Assembly: GCF_014836535.1 (NCBI RefSeq)
Contig: NZ_JACSQP010000009.1
Span: 1-64,000 of the forward strand
From: Microbacterium pullorum
GTDB lineage: Bacteria; Actinomycetota; Actinomycetes; Actinomycetales; Microbacteriaceae
Direction of reading: 5' to 3'
DNA length: 64,000 nt
Below the pieces are notes generated by a model. That model had not been told where the DNA came from and did not search any database. It saw only the letters and a program-made list of their open reading frames with translations. Position numbers and translations under genes: made by a program. Shown in pieces: positions 27,139 to 35,960 of this stretch. Numbering within the stretch: the stretch's first letter is position 1; every line of letters starts with the position of its first letter.

Positions 27139-28077
27139 TCAGGTGATCGCGCCGAGGTCGCCGACGCCGCGGCTGCGGCGGGCGTGGCGCAGCGAATCCA
27201 CCGTCAGCAGGATGAGCGCCACCCAGACCAGCGCGAAGCCTGCCCAGCGCTCGGGCGGCATGTCCTCGCCGAGCCAGACGCCGATGGCGAACTGCAGGAT
27301 CGGCGCCACGAACTGCAGCAGCCCCATCACCGACAGCGAGGTCCGGCGGGCGCCCGAGGCGAACAGCAGCAACGGCACGGCCGTCACGACGCCCGCGAGC
27401 CCGAGCAGCACGGCGTGACCGGCACCGGCCGTGCCCATCGTGAGGCCCGTCGTCGCCCCCACGACCGCCAACTGCACTGCGGCGACCGGCAGCAGCCAGA
27501 AGGATTCGAGCGTCAGTCCGCTGACGGCGTCCACCGCGGGCCCCAGCTGCTTCTTCACGAGGCCGTAGAGTCCGAACGAGCCGGCGAGGGTGAGGGCGAT
27601 CCAGGGGAACGCGCCGTAGCCGACCACGATGACCCCGACCGCAGCGGCGGCGATGCCCAGGGCCACCCATTGCGTCACGCGCAGGCGTTCGTGGAGCACC
27701 AGCACACCCAGCAGCACGGTGACGATCGGGTTGATGAAGTACCCCAGGCTCGACTCCAGCACGTGGCCGGTGAGGGTAGCGATGAGGAACACCTGCCAGT
27801 TGACGTAGATGAGGGCCCCGGCGACCGCCGTCCACAGCAGCAATCGCGGCCGGCGCACGATCGCGAGGATCTTCGGCCACGACCGGGTGACGCTCAGCAG
27901 CAGCAGACAGAAGACGAACGACAGCAGCACCCGCCACGACACGACCTCCCACGGGCCGGTGGGAGCGAGCACGAGGAAGTAGAGGGGCATGAAGCCCCAG
28001 AGGAAGTACGCCGTGAAGGCGTACGCGCCGCCGAGAAGTCGTTCGCGTGCCGGATCGGCGGCGGGGGCGGTCGTCAC
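27139..28077 (-). CDS. rarD: EamA family transporter RarD
   Basis: A 312-residue, ten-helix EamA/DMT-superfamily protein of the RarD subgroup. The N-terminus GAYAFTAYFLWGFMPLYFLVL, then WRVLLSFVFCLLLL and NWQVFLIATLTGHVLESSLG followed by YFINPIVTVLLGV, are diagnostic. RarD proteins are linked to chloramphenicol tolerance in some bacteria, but substrates are generally unknown. The start is GTG at 28075-28077. It lies downstream of groES beyond a terminator and is probably transcribed independently. Confidence 0.93.
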   Translation of the reverse strand: MTTAPAADPARERLLGGAYAFTAYFLWGFMPLYFLVLAPTGPWEVVSWRVLLSFVFCLLLLSVTRSWPKILAIVRRPRLLLWTAVAGALIYVNWQVFLIATLTGHVLESSLGYFINPIVTVLLGVLVLHERLRVTQWVALGIAAAAVGVIVVGYGAFPWIALTLAGSFGLYGLVKKQLGPAVDAVSGLTLESFWLLPVAAVQLAVVGATTGLTMGTAGAGHAVLLGLAGVVTAVPLLLFASGARRTSLSVMGLLQFVAPILQFAIGVWLGEDMPPERWAGFALVWVALILLTVDSLRHARRSRGVGDLGAIT

Positions 28078-28105
28078 CGACTCAGCCTAGAGCCGCCGTG
28101 ATGCA

Positions 28106-28140
28106 GAAGGACCCGGATGCGCAGGGCATCCGGGTCCTTC
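28106..28140 (-). terminator. Terminator after groES
   Basis: GAAGGACCCGGATG (28106-28119) and CATCCGGGTCCTTC (28127-28140) form a perfect 14-bp stem with a 7-base loop. It begins 21 bases after the groES stop and separates it from rarD. Confidence 0.85.
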
Positions 28141-28161
28141 AGAAGTGCAGAGCAGTCCGGG

Positions 28162-28458
28162 TCAGCGGACGACGACCGCCAGCACGTCGCGGGCCGACAG
28201 CACCAGCAGCTCGTCGCCACCGAACTTGACCTCGGTCCCGCCGTACTTGCTGTAGATCACGCGGTCGCCGACGGCCACGTCGAGCGGGATGCGGTTGCCG
28301 TTGTCGTCGATGCGGCCGGGGCCCACGGCCACGACCTCGCCCTCCTGGGGCTTCTCCTTGGCGGTGTCAGGAATGACCAGCCCGCTGGCGGTGGTCTGCT
28401 CGGCCTCGACCTGCTTGATGACGATGCGGTCCTCGAGCGGCTTGATGGAAACCGACAC
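28162..28458 (-). CDS. groES: Co-chaperonin GroES
   Basis: A 98-residue co-chaperonin that caps GroEL. The start [20 protein letters not shown], the mobile-loop region [20 protein letters not shown] and the end [20 protein letters not shown] all match the family. It starts at GTG 28456-28458 after AAAGAGG. No groEL follows; rarD is next after a terminator, so chaperonin genes are separated here, as in other Actinobacteria. Two CIRCE operators upstream indicate HrcA control. Confidence 0.97.
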   Translation of the reverse strand: MSVSIKPLEDRIVIKQVEAEQTTASGLVIPDTAKEKPQEGEVVAVGPGRIDDNGNRIPLDVAVGDRVIYSKYGGTEVKFGGDELLVLSARDVLAVVVR

Positions 28459-28489
28459 GGTCTACCTCTTTCTTGGAACTGAAGACTCG

Positions 28490-28562
28490 TTAGCACCCAC
28501 CCGTTGAGAGTGCTAACGCCAGTGTACGGGGACGCTGGCACTCACGCAACGCGAGTGCCAGC
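28490..28562 (-). promoter_or_regulatory. groES promoter with two CIRCE (HrcA) operators
   Basis: One CIRCE element is TTAGCACCC-N9-GAGTGCTAA at 28490-28516, one base off the consensus. The other is GCTGGCACTC-N9-GAGTGCCAGC at 28534-28562, with perfect 10-bp arms. Between and within them, on the minus strand, TTGCGT (28544-28549) and TACACT (28521-28526) are spaced 17 bases and fit a -35/-10 pair. One operator would cover the -35 region and the other the transcription start. Confidence 0.88.
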
Positions 28563-28699
28563 CCGTGACGCCGCGTGACGGATGCCCGGCTCGCCGCTGT
28601 GTGCCGTTGTCCGCCCGGCGGGCACGTGACCGACTCATCGCATCGGATCGGGTCTCGCGGTCGCGTGTCGCGGCCTCCCCCGCGACGTAGGCTGAGCGG

Positions 28700-29890
28700 A
28701 TGGACCTGGCCGAACTCGGTGCCCTGCTCACCCCCGAAGGCCTGCGGCTGCTGGATGCCACCGACGGCATCCGCACGACCGCCGAGGCCGCCGCCGCGGT
28801 GTCGCGGCTGCGGGCCGCGGGACACTCCCCCGATCTCGTGTCGGCCGTCGTCGGCCAGGCGCGGCTGCGTGTGAAGGCGGAGGCGAAGTTCGGCCCGTTC
28901 GCCGAGCGCATGCTGTTCACCCGCGCGGGTCTCGAGCAGGCCACGCGGCTGTCGGTGGCCGCGCGCCACGCCGCCCGCTTCCGCGCGGCGGGGTCGGCCC
29001 GGGTGGCCGATCTCGGCTGCGGCATCGGCGGTGACGCCCTGGGATTGGCGGCCTTGGGGATCGAGGTCGACGCGGTCGACGCCGACGAGGTGACCGCCGC
29101 GATCGCCGCCTACAACCTCGCCCCGTTCGGATCGCAGGTGCGGGTGCACCACGGCACCGCCCAGGCGTTCGACACGGCGGCGGTCGACGCGGTGTGGCTC
29201 GACCCCGCCCGCCGCACCGCCGGCCATTCCGAGACCACTCGGGTGGGGGCCGCAGACTGGTCGCCGCCACTGGAGTGGGTGTTCGACCTGGCCGGGCGCC
29301 TGCCCGCGGGGATCAAGCTCGGCCCCGCGTTCGACCGCGACGCGCTGCCGGCCGATGCCGAGGCGCAGTGGATCAGCGTCGACGGCTCGACGATCGAACT
29401 GGTGGTGTGGACGGGCGCCCTCGCGCGCCCCGGCATCCACCGTGCGGCGCTCGTCGTGCGCGGCGACGCCACGCACGAGCTCACCGCGGCAGCGGATGCC
29501 GCAGACGAGCCGGTGCGCGACCTCGGCGCCTTCGTGCACGAACCCGACGGGGCGGTGATCCGCGCGCGGCTGATCGGCGAGGTGGCGCGTGAGCTGCATG
29601 CCGGCATGCTGGCGCCGGGCATGGCCTACCTCACCGGCGACGCCGCCGTGACGAGCCCATTCGTGTCGAGCTTCCGGGTGCGCGAACAGCTGCCGTCGGA
29701 TGTGAAGGGGCTGGCCAAGGCGCTGCGCGAGCGCGGCATCGGCACCCTCGAGATCAAGAAACGCGGCGTCGACGTCGACCCCGCGGCGCTGCGCACGAAG
29801 CTGAAGCTCAAGGGCGCGGAGTCGGCCACGCTGCTGATCACCCGCATCGGCACCAGGCGTCTGACGCTGCTGGCCGACCGGGTCGGGTGA
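28700..29890 (+). CDS. Class I SAM-dependent methyltransferase, THUMP-like
   Basis: A 396-residue cytoplasmic protein. A helical N-terminus (about 1-95) is followed by a Rossmann methyltransferase fold with motif I VADLGCGIGGDALGLAALG (about 103), the acidic end of strand 2 (VDAVDADE) and VDAVWLDPARR at the motif IV position. The C-terminal part (about 300-396; KALRERGIGTLEIKKRGVDV and LITRIGTRRLTLL) matches the THUMP-like domain of a widespread actinobacterial family of probable RNA methyltransferases. The target is unknown. It is divergent from groES and convergent with the DUF4190 gene. Confidence 0.85.
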   Translation: MDLAELGALLTPEGLRLLDATDGIRTTAEAAAAVSRLRAAGHSPDLVSAVVGQARLRVKAEAKFGPFAERMLFTRAGLEQATRLSVAARHAARFRAAGSARVADLGCGIGGDALGLAALGIEVDAVDADEVTAAIAAYNLAPFGSQVRVHHGTAQAFDTAAVDAVWLDPARRTAGHSETTRVGAADWSPPLEWVFDLAGRLPAGIKLGPAFDRDALPADAEAQWISVDGSTIELVVWTGALARPGIHRAALVVRGDATHELTAAADAADEPVRDLGAFVHEPDGAVIRARLIGEVARELHAGMLAPGMAYLTGDAAVTSPFVSSFRVREQLPSDVKGLAKALRERGIGTLEIKKRGVDVDPAALRTKLKLKGAESATLLITRIGTRRLTLLADRVG

Positions 29891-29933
29891 GCGCGGCGGC
29901 GCGCACCACGACGACGGCGCGTGCGTCGGGGCG

Positions 29934-30461
29934 TCAGGCGAAGATGTTGGCCGTCTGCGCGGCCCACACCAGCCAGCCCGCGCTGTAGAGGACCGAGACG
30001 ATGCCGAGCACGAGCGCCCAGACGGCGACGGCGCGATTCTCGAGCGGCCGGCGCAGCGCCACGATCGCGGTGATGGCCGAGCCGATGCCGATCGGGAACC
30101 CCCAGCCGACGAAGCACGCGATGAGCAGGCCTGCGACCGAGAACCCCAGCGCCCAGCCGGCGAGACCCACCAGCGGCCGCTGCGGTTCGATCCACGTCGC
30201 CGTCGTCCCGGTCTCAGCGCGCGTGACCTCCACGGGTGCCGTGGGCAACCGGCTGAACCCGCCGCGGTGCTCCCCCGGGAGCCGCAGCGACTCGTCGGCG
30301 GGGACGACATCGGTCGACGGGGGTTCGATCAGCGGGGATGGTGCGGACGGCGGCGGCGGAGCGGGCTGGGCGGGCTCCCGGGTCAGCGGGGGTTCTGCGG
30401 GCTGCGCCGGCGCGGCATCCCCCGTTCGGGAATCCACGGCATCGCGGCGGGGATCGGTCAT
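29934..30461 (-). CDS. Proline-rich DUF4190-type membrane protein
   Basis: A 175-residue protein with a Pro/Ala-rich hydrophilic N-terminal half (about 1-95, [11 protein letters not shown]) and two or three membrane helices in the C-terminal half ([20 protein letters not shown] and [20 protein letters not shown]). The [11 protein letters not shown] segment and the double-helix layout are those of DUF4190 proteins. The ATG overlaps the tsaD stop (ATGA, 30458-30461), making it the last gene of the tsa transcript. The function is unknown. Confidence 0.75.
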   Translation of the reverse strand: MTDPRRDAVDSRTGDAAPAQPAEPPLTREPAQPAPPPPSAPSPLIEPPSTDVVPADESLRLPGEHRGGFSRLPTAPVEVTRAETGTTATWIEPQRPLVGLAGWALGFSVAGLLIACFVGWGFPIGIGSAITAIVALRRPLENRAVAVWALVLGIVSVLYSAGWLVWAAQTANIFA

Positions 30462-31543
30462 GCTCGCACCCCCTCGGCCACCTGGATCTCGGTGACCGGC
30501 AGCGTCGAGTCGGCGCCGAACTGCAGCGACGACGCGGGCCGCCCGGCGACGATCAGTTCGGCGGCCAGGCCCGCGATCATCGCGCCGTTGTCGGTGCACA
30601 GGTTCAGCGGCGGAATGCGCACCTCCACGCCGGCCTCGGTGGCGCGTGCGACCGTGACCTCCCGCAGCCGCCGGTTGGCGATGACGCCGCCGCCCAGCAG
30701 CAGCCGCGGCACGTCGTACCGGGCGCAGGCATCGAGCGCCTTCGTGACGAGCACGTCGACCACGGCTTCGCGGAACGACGCGGCGACGTCGGCGATGGGC
30801 ACCGGCTCGCCCGCCGCCTCGCGCTGCTCGGTCCAGCGGGCGACAGCCGTCTTCAACCCCGAGAACGAGAAGTCGTAGCGGTGCTCGGCCATGTCCGACG
30901 CGCGCGACAGCCCGCGCGGAAAACGGATGGCGGTCGGGTCGCCGCCGACCGCCGCGCGGTCGATCTCGGGCCCGCCGGGGTAGGTCAGCCCCAAGATGCG
31001 GGCGACCTTGTCGAACGCCTCTCCCGCGGCATCGTCGACGGTCTCGCCCAGCATCTGGACGTCGCTCGTGAGGTCGCGCACGAGCAGCAGCGACGTGTGG
31101 CCGCCGCTGACCAGCAGGGCCACCGTCGGGTAGGCCACGGCGTCGCCGGTGAGCAGGTCGGCGGCGATGTGGCCGACGAGGTGGTTGACGGCATACAGCG
31201 GTCGATCCAGCCCCACCGCGAGCGCCTTGGCGGCGCCGATGCCGACCATGAGCGCGCCGGCGAGGCCGGGGCCGCTCGTGACGGCCACGGCGTCGAGGTC
31301 GGCGAGGGTGATCTGTCGCCCTTCGGTGGCCGAGGCGTCGGCCAGCGCCCGCGCGATCGCCGGCTGCAGCGCCTCGAGGTGGGCGCGGGCGGCGATCTCG
31401 GGCACGACCCCGCCGTAGCGGGCGTGCTCGTCCATGGAGCTGGCGATCGTGTTGCTCAGCAGGCGCCGGCCGCGCACGATGCCGATGCCGGTCTCGTCGC
31501 AGCTGGTCTCGATGCCCAGCACCAGCGGGTTGTCGCGGTTCAT
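30458..31543 (-). CDS. tsaD: tRNA N6-adenosine threonylcarbamoyltransferase TsaD
   Basis: A 361-residue enzyme that transfers threonylcarbamoyl to A37 of ANN-decoding tRNAs (t6A), working with TsaB and TsaE encoded upstream. The ASKHA-fold signatures are present: [15 protein letters not shown] at the N-terminus, [11 protein letters not shown] and [11 protein letters not shown], supplying metal-binding His residues, and [14 protein letters not shown] near the C-terminus. It starts at ATG 31541-31543, overlapping the rimI stop. Confidence 0.97.
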   Translation of the reverse strand: MNRDNPLVLGIETSCDETGIGIVRGRRLLSNTIASSMDEHARYGGVVPEIAARAHLEALQPAIARALADASATEGRQITLADLDAVAVTSGPGLAGALMVGIGAAKALAVGLDRPLYAVNHLVGHIAADLLTGDAVAYPTVALLVSGGHTSLLLVRDLTSDVQMLGETVDDAAGEAFDKVARILGLTYPGGPEIDRAAVGGDPTAIRFPRGLSRASDMAEHRYDFSFSGLKTAVARWTEQREAAGEPVPIADVAASFREAVVDVLVTKALDACARYDVPRLLLGGGVIANRRLREVTVARATEAGVEVRIPPLNLCTDNGAMIAGLAAELIVAGRPASSLQFGADSTLPVTEIQVAEGVRA

Positions 31544-32064
31544 GTGCGCTCCCTCGGTGCGTCGGATTCGGTCGGCGCGGTCGCGGTGTCGGCGGTGGTC
31601 GTGACGCGGTCGGACCAGCCGCGCAGGTCGAGCCGCATCACGATGGCATCCACGCCGTCGGGCTGGTAGTACCTTGGCCGCCGACCGAGCTCGGTGAAGC
31701 CCTCCGAGAGGTACAGCGCCTGGGCTGCGGGGTTGTCGGCGCGCACCTCGAGGAACACCTCCGCCGCGCGGCGGGCGGCGGCTTCGGCCAGCAGCGCCCG
31801 AAGCAGCGTGCGGCCATGACCGCGACCGCGGGCCTCGGCGGCCACGGCGATGGTCTGCACATCGGCATCCTTCGACCCGGCGGGCGCCCGCAGTCCCGCA
31901 TATCCCACCAGCCGGCCCTCCTCCTCGAGGACGAAGTACCGCCCGTGCGGCGAGGCGAGCTCGCCGCGCATGAGCGTCTCGCTCCACGCGTCGGTCGGGA
32001 ACGACGCCCGCTCGAGCGCCATGATCGCGTCGAGGTCGGCGACGGTCGCCGCACGCACGCTCAC
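31540..32064 (-). CDS. rimI: Ribosomal protein S18-alanine N-acetyltransferase
   Basis: A 174-residue GNAT acetyltransferase. Motif A is [20 protein letters not shown] followed by RALLAEA. The RAD(N)[18 protein letters not shown] segment, with the Tyr that acts as general acid, fits RimI, which acetylates the N-terminus of ribosomal protein S18. A C-terminal extension of about 25 residues is not conserved. GTG start at 32062-32064, overlapping the tsaB stop. RimI is commonly encoded between tsaB and tsaD in Actinobacteria. Confidence 0.92.
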   Translation of the reverse strand: MSVRAATVADLDAIMALERASFPTDAWSETLMRGELASPHGRYFVLEEEGRLVGYAGLRAPAGSKDADVQTIAVAAEARGRGHGRTLLRALLAEAAARRAAEVFLEVRADNPAAQALYLSEGFTELGRRPRYYQPDGVDAIVMRLDLRGWSDRVTTTADTATAPTESDAPRERT

Positions 32065-32735
32065 GTGCCGACCTTCTTGCGCGGGGCCGGCACCGAGACG
32101 TCGGGCGAGCGCAGGTAGAGGGGTTCGGATGCCGCGACCCGGCGGCCGGCGGCGATCGCCCTGGCCGCGACGAGGGCGAGCAGCTGCGCCGGAACCGCCG
32201 CGGCGTCGTGGCGGCGGGCGCCGAGATCGGCCAGGCGCGCGTCGAGGTCGTCGCGCGGAACGAGGGCGGGCTCGGTGACGCGCACCGGCAGACCGTCATC
32301 GTCCAGGCCGTCGTAGACGGTGTAGGCGAACTCGCGACGGCGGGCGTCGGTGACGACGGCGAAGCGGGGGGTCTCCTCCCCGCTCATCGCGTCGGCCAGC
32401 AGCACCTCGAGCGCGACCGCGTCGTGGCTGGCGACCGGAACGAGCGGGATGCCACGGGCGAGCGCGAACGCGGTCGCGGCGGCGATGCCCACCCGCAAGC
32501 CGGTGAAGGGCCCCGGCCCCATGCCGGCGGCGACGTGGGTCACGACGACCGGTTCGGGGGCGCCGGTCGCGCCGATCGGGCCGAAGGCGGCGTCGGCGAG
32601 GGCGCGCTGCAGCAGGTCGCCGATGACCTCGGCGTGTCCGAGCGGATTGGGGCTCGTGGCGGCGGAGCGCACCACCCCGTCGTCCTCGACGACGGCGACC
32701 GCCGTGCCGAGGGAGGTGTCGATGCCGAGGATCAC
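32061..32735 (-). CDS. tsaB: tRNA threonylcarbamoyladenosine biosynthesis protein TsaB
   Basis: A 224-residue scaffold paralogue of TsaD that forms the complex for t6A synthesis. Visible family features are [20 protein letters not shown] at the start, [20 protein letters not shown] and the conserved [13 protein letters not shown] segment. The start is GTG at 32733-32735. It is separated from tsaE by 43 bases and overlaps rimI (GTGA), so tsaE-tsaB-rimI-tsaD read as one operon. Confidence 0.95.
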   Translation of the reverse strand: MILGIDTSLGTAVAVVEDDGVVRSAATSPNPLGHAEVIGDLLQRALADAAFGPIGATGAPEPVVVTHVAAGMGPGPFTGLRVGIAAATAFALARGIPLVPVASHDAVALEVLLADAMSGEETPRFAVVTDARRREFAYTVYDGLDDDGLPVRVTEPALVPRDDLDARLADLGARRHDAAAVPAQLLALVAARAIAAGRRVAASEPLYLRSPDVSVPAPRKKVGT

Positions 32736-32778
32736 CCGTCCAGGCTACCTGCGCCACCGGGCGGCATCCGCGTGACCG

Positions 32779-33282
32779 TCACGGCCGGCGGGAGATCACG
32801 ACGCGGCGCGGGGTGTCGGCGTCGAGGTCGTCGGTCGCCCGGGAGTACAGCCCGCAGGCGGTGTCGAGGCCCCGGCCGTGCCACTCGCGATCGAGCTCCA
32901 CCTCCCACCAGTTCTCGCGCAGACCCGCGACCATGTCGCGGCCCCACTCGACGACGACGACCGAGCCGTCGAGGTCGATGTCGAGGTCGTCGAGTTCTGC
33001 CGCCGAGCCGAGCCGGTAGGCGTCGACGTGCACGAGCGGCGGCCCGCCGACGAGCGACGGGTGCGTGCGGGCGATGACGAAGGTGGGGCTCTGCACCGGG
33101 CCGCGCACGCCCAGGCCGGCGCCGATCCCCCGCGTGAGGGTGGTCTTGCCCGCCCCGAGGGCTCCCGTCAGCACGAGCAGGTCACCGGCGCGCAGGCTCT
33201 CGCCGATCGTGCGGCCGAGCGCCTCCATCTCGGCCGGCGACGAGATCTCCCGCTCGCCGACGAGCTCATCCAGTCCGGTCAT
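32779..33282 (-). CDS. tsaE: t6A biosynthesis ATPase TsaE
   Basis: A 167-residue P-loop ATPase needed for turnover of the TsaB-TsaD complex. The Walker A motif is TGALGAGKTTLTRGI (about residue 48), followed by the TsaE-specific VQSPTFVIARTH and HVDAYRLGSAAEL, and the Walker B-like VVVEWGRDM. The ATG at 33280-33282 has GAGGAGG upstream. It is the first gene of the tsa operon, and a long inverted repeat lies between it and alr. Confidence 0.95.
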   Translation of the reverse strand: MTGLDELVGEREISSPAEMEALGRTIGESLRAGDLLVLTGALGAGKTTLTRGIGAGLGVRGPVQSPTFVIARTHPSLVGGPPLVHVDAYRLGSAAELDDLDIDLDGSVVVVEWGRDMVAGLRENWWEVELDREWHGRGLDTACGLYSRATDDLDADTPRRVVISRRP

Positions 33283-33297
33283 CGCGCCCTCCTCGTG

Positions 33298-33377
33298 CAC
33301 AACGTCGCCGATCGGCCGGCGGAGCGGCCGTGAGACCGGTTCCGCGCGCGGTGCCGGCCCGGAATGGCGACGTTGTG
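33298..33377. repeat. 12-bp inverted repeat between alr and tsaE
   Basis: CACAACGTCGCC (33298-33309) and GGCGACGTTGTG (33366-33377) are perfect inverted copies 56 bases apart, and the interior contains further GC-rich complementary words. It could form a branched RNA hairpin after alr or before tsaE. There is no T-tract. It may be a terminator or a remnant of a mobile repeat. Confidence 0.6.
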
Positions 33378-33417
33378 TGCCGGTGCACCGGGCTCGGCCG
33401 GCGCGCCGGCACCGCGC

Positions 33418-34542
33418 TCACGGCGCCACCTCGCGCCGCGGCACGCGCGCGCCGATGCGGGTGACCACCTCGTAGTTGATGGAGTCCGACGCGGCGCCCC
33501 ACTCGTCGGCGGCCGGCTCGCCGCGGGCGGGATCGCCGAAGAGCACGACCTCGTCGCCGACCGACACCGCGGCGTCACCGACGTCGACGACGAACTGGTC
33601 CATCGCGATGCGCCCGGCCACGGTGAACCGGCGGCCGCCGATGACGACCGGCCCGCGTCCCGATGCCGCCCGCGGCACGCCGTCGGCGTACCCGAGCGGA
33701 ACCAGCGCCAGCGTCGTGTCCGCCGCGGTGCGGTGGGTGTACCCGTACGAGACGCCCTGCCCCGCGGGCACGCGCCGCACTGCCGCGACCGGCGCGCGCA
33801 GGGTCATGGCGGGGCGCAGGCCCAGGTCGGCGGAGGTGCGATCGTCGAACGGCGACAGCCCGTACATGCCGATGCCGATGCGCACGGCATCCAGTCGGGC
33901 CTCGGGCAGATCGATCGCGGCGTGCGTCGCGGCGATGTGGCGCAGCCGCAGGTCGAGACCCGCCGCACGCGCCAGTGTGGCCGCGCCCGTGAAACGCGTG
34001 AGGGCCCGGCGGTCGTCGGCATCGGAGGTGTTGGAGAGGTGACTGAAGATCCCCACCACCCGCACCCGGCCGAGCCCTTCGAGCCGCGCAGCCTCGGAGA
34101 ACACCGCCGACCAGTCGGCCGAGGCGATGCCGTTGCGCGCGAGCCCGGTCTCGACCTTCAGGTGCACGCCCACCGGGCGCTCGGCGGATGCCGCCGCGGC
34201 GGCAGCCTGCAGCTGATCCATGCTCGACACACCCAGTTCGACCCCCGCCGCAGCCGGCGCCGAGAAGGAGGCGCCGGGGGCGTGCAGCCAGGCGAGCACC
34301 GGCGCGTCGATGCCGGCCTCGCGCAGCGCGAGTGCCTCGGACACGTCGGCGACGGCCAGCCGTGCGGCACCGGCGGCCAGCGCGGCGCGGGCGGCGCGCT
34401 GCGCCCCGTGTCCGTAGCCGTCGGCCTTCACCACGGCGATGACCTCGACCCCGGTGAGGGCTCGCAGGTGGCGCACGTTCGCCTCGATCGCTGCGGTGTC
34501 GATCGTCGCTTCGCGGAGCACGCCCGCCGGCATCCCGGTCAT
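33418..34542 (-). CDS. alr: Alanine racemase
   Basis: A 374-residue PLP enzyme making D-alanine for peptidoglycan. The lysine that binds PLP lies in VIAVVKADGYGHG (about residue 37). The C-terminal beta domain has VSYGYTHRTAADTTLALVPL, LGYADGVPR, and the AMDQFVVDVGD motif with the conserved MDQ. The ATG at 34540-34542 overlaps the acpS stop (ATGA), which decides the start over a longer frame to 34677. No signal peptide is present, so it is cytoplasmic. Confidence 0.95.
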   Translation of the reverse strand: MTGMPAGVLREATIDTAAIEANVRHLRALTGVEVIAVVKADGYGHGAQRAARAALAAGAARLAVADVSEALALREAGIDAPVLAWLHAPGASFSAPAAAGVELGVSSMDQLQAAAAAASAERPVGVHLKVETGLARNGIASADWSAVFSEAARLEGLGRVRVVGIFSHLSNTSDADDRRALTRFTGAATLARAAGLDLRLRHIAATHAAIDLPEARLDAVRIGIGMYGLSPFDDRTSADLGLRPAMTLRAPVAAVRRVPAGQGVSYGYTHRTAADTTLALVPLGYADGVPRAASGRGPVVIGGRRFTVAGRIAMDQFVVDVGDAAVSVGDEVVLFGDPARGEPAADEWGAASDSINYEVVTRIGARVPRREVAP

Positions 34543-34907
34543 GCGGGTGCCTCCGCCGGGGCCTCGGCGACGACATACGCCGTCGCGAGCCCGGCGTCGT
34601 GCGACATCGACAGGTGCAGGGTGGTGATGCCCCGGTCGGCGACGACGGCGGCGGTCGATCCGGTGAGGGTGAACCACGGGCGGCCGGAGGGTTCAGGGGT
34701 GATCTCGATTTCGGTCCAGTGCACCCCGTCGGAGCCGCCGAGAGCCTTGATGAGCGCCTCCTTGGCGGCGTAGCGAGCCGCGAGCGACCGCGTCGGCAGC
34801 CCGCGCTCGGCGGGCGAGAACAGCCGCTCGCTCAGTCGCGGCGTGCGCTCGAGCGACCGCTCGAACCGAGGGATGTCGACCAGGTCGACGCCGATTCCGA
34901 CGATCAC
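34539..34907 (-). CDS. acpS: Holo-[acyl-carrier-protein] synthase
   Basis: A 122-residue phosphopantetheinyl transferase that activates acyl carrier protein with CoA. VIVGIGVDLVDIPRFE supplies the Mg-binding Asp, RYAAKEALIKALG is the signature helix with the Glu, and LHLSMSHDAGLATAYVV is the last strand. GTG start at 34905-34907. It is translationally coupled to alr. Confidence 0.95.
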   Translation of the reverse strand: MIVGIGVDLVDIPRFERSLERTPRLSERLFSPAERGLPTRSLAARYAAKEALIKALGGSDGVHWTEIEITPEPSGRPWFTLTGSTAAVVADRGITTLHLSMSHDAGLATAYVVAEAPAEAPA

Positions 34908-35023
34908 GCGCGCCTTCCTGACGCCGCCGATCGGACGAGGTGGCGCCTCCGCCAGCCTACTCCGCGGGGTCGCGCGGGTGCCCGCCGCGCGGGGCGGGTG
35001 ACGCGGGTGCGGACGCAGGCGGG

Positions 35024-35524
35024 TCAGAGGGCGGCGAACCGCGCCTCGTAGCCGGGCGACAGCGCGCGATAGCGCTGGTGCCAGGCATCCTCGTCGCGTG
35101 TGGCGTGCGGGCGGGCCAGGTGCGTCTCGAGCGCCTCGAGGTAGGTGTGCCAACCCGCACCGTAGAAGATAGGGCGGATGCCGGTGTGCTCGAGCGTCAG
35201 CCGGGTGCCGCCGGCCACCGCGGCGAGCCGCACCACCAGTTCGGTCGGTTCCTCGTCGTCGGCGTGCCAGACGGTGGTGAACCCCCGCGGCGCATCGCAC
35301 GAGGTGACCGTGCCGCGGCACCACACCCCTTTCCCGTCGGCATCGGCCACTTCCCACCGGCCGCCGAGGCGCAGGTCGCCGCTGTAGTCCGCCATCCACC
35401 GCGCCAGCCGGTCGGGCTCGGTGACCGCGGCCCAGAGATCATCGATGTCCGTGGCGTACACCGCCTCGTACACCAGTCGATAGCCGTCGCCGTGCGAGTG
35501 GATCAGCGGGGGCGCGATGGTCAT
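35024..35524 (-). CDS. SRPBCC (AHSA1-like) domain protein
   Basis: A 166-residue protein with a START/AHSA1-type fold: YEAVYATDIDDLWAAVTEPD leading to LARWM at the N-terminus, GGRWEVADADGKGVWCRGTV in the sheet, and the long C-terminal helix YLEALETHL. Such proteins bind hydrophobic ligands and are often paired with an ArsR regulator, as here: its ATG overlaps the regulator stop (ATGA, 35521-35524). The ligand is unknown. Confidence 0.88.
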   Translation of the reverse strand: MTIAPPLIHSHGDGYRLVYEAVYATDIDDLWAAVTEPDRLARWMADYSGDLRLGGRWEVADADGKGVWCRGTVTSCDAPRGFTTVWHADDEEPTELVVRLAAVAGGTRLTLEHTGIRPIFYGAGWHTYLEALETHLARPHATRDEDAWHQRYRALSPGYEARFAAL

Positions 35525-35913
35525 GAGACGTCCTTCCGTCGGAGAGTGGGAGACGGTGCCGCGGCGGCATCCGTCGGTCGGGTCGTCGCTGCGCGTACGC
35601 GTTTGCCGCGGGCGACCTCGGTGTGGAGGGCGTCGAGCCGCTGCGCCCAGGGAGCGCGCAGCCGCGCCAGCGCCGCGTCGACTGCCGCGAGCCCCGCGGG
35701 GTCAAGCGCGTAGATGCGGCGGTTGCCGTCGGGATGTGTCGTCGCGAAGCCGTTCTCCCGCAGCACCCGCAGGTGCTGCGAGACCGCCGGCTGCGAGATG
35801 CCGTATTCGCTGCGGATGAGGTCCACGAGGGCACCGGCGGGCTGCTCCCCGTCGGCGAGCACCTCCAGGATCCGTCGCCGCGTGGCATCCGCCAGCACCT
35901 CGAACACGTTCAC
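35521..35913 (-). CDS. ArsR family transcriptional regulator
   Basis: A 130-residue winged-helix protein: VFEVLADATRRRILEVLADG, the recognition helix region ISQPAVSQHLRVLRENGFAT and the wing HPDGNRRIYAL. It lacks the ArsR Cys metal site (ELCVCDL), so it belongs to the SRPBCC-partner subgroup rather than being a metal sensor. It starts at GTG 35911-35913 directly beneath a promoter whose predicted start coincides with the GTG. It probably represses its own two-gene operon through the adjacent palindrome. Confidence 0.92.
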   Translation of the reverse strand: MNVFEVLADATRRRILEVLADGEQPAGALVDLIRSEYGISQPAVSQHLRVLRENGFATTHPDGNRRIYALDPAGLAAVDAALARLRAPWAQRLDALHTEVARGKRVRAATTRPTDAAAAPSPTLRRKDVS

Positions 35914-35948
35914 GCCGCCACTATATAAGTGGCGGCTTATATTGTCGA
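35914..35948 (-). promoter_or_regulatory. Promoter and palindromic operator of the arsR-SRPBCC operon
   Basis: On the minus strand TCGACA (35943-35948) and TATAGT (35920-35925) are separated by exactly 17 bases, near-consensus -35 and -10 boxes. GCCGCCACT (35914-35922) and AGTGGCGGC (35928-35936) form a perfect 9-bp inverted repeat with a 5-base centre covering the -10. Transcription should start about 6-7 bases after the -10, at the GTG itself, giving a leaderless mRNA. Confidence 0.7.
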
Positions 35949-35960
35949 CAGTCGCGTGCT

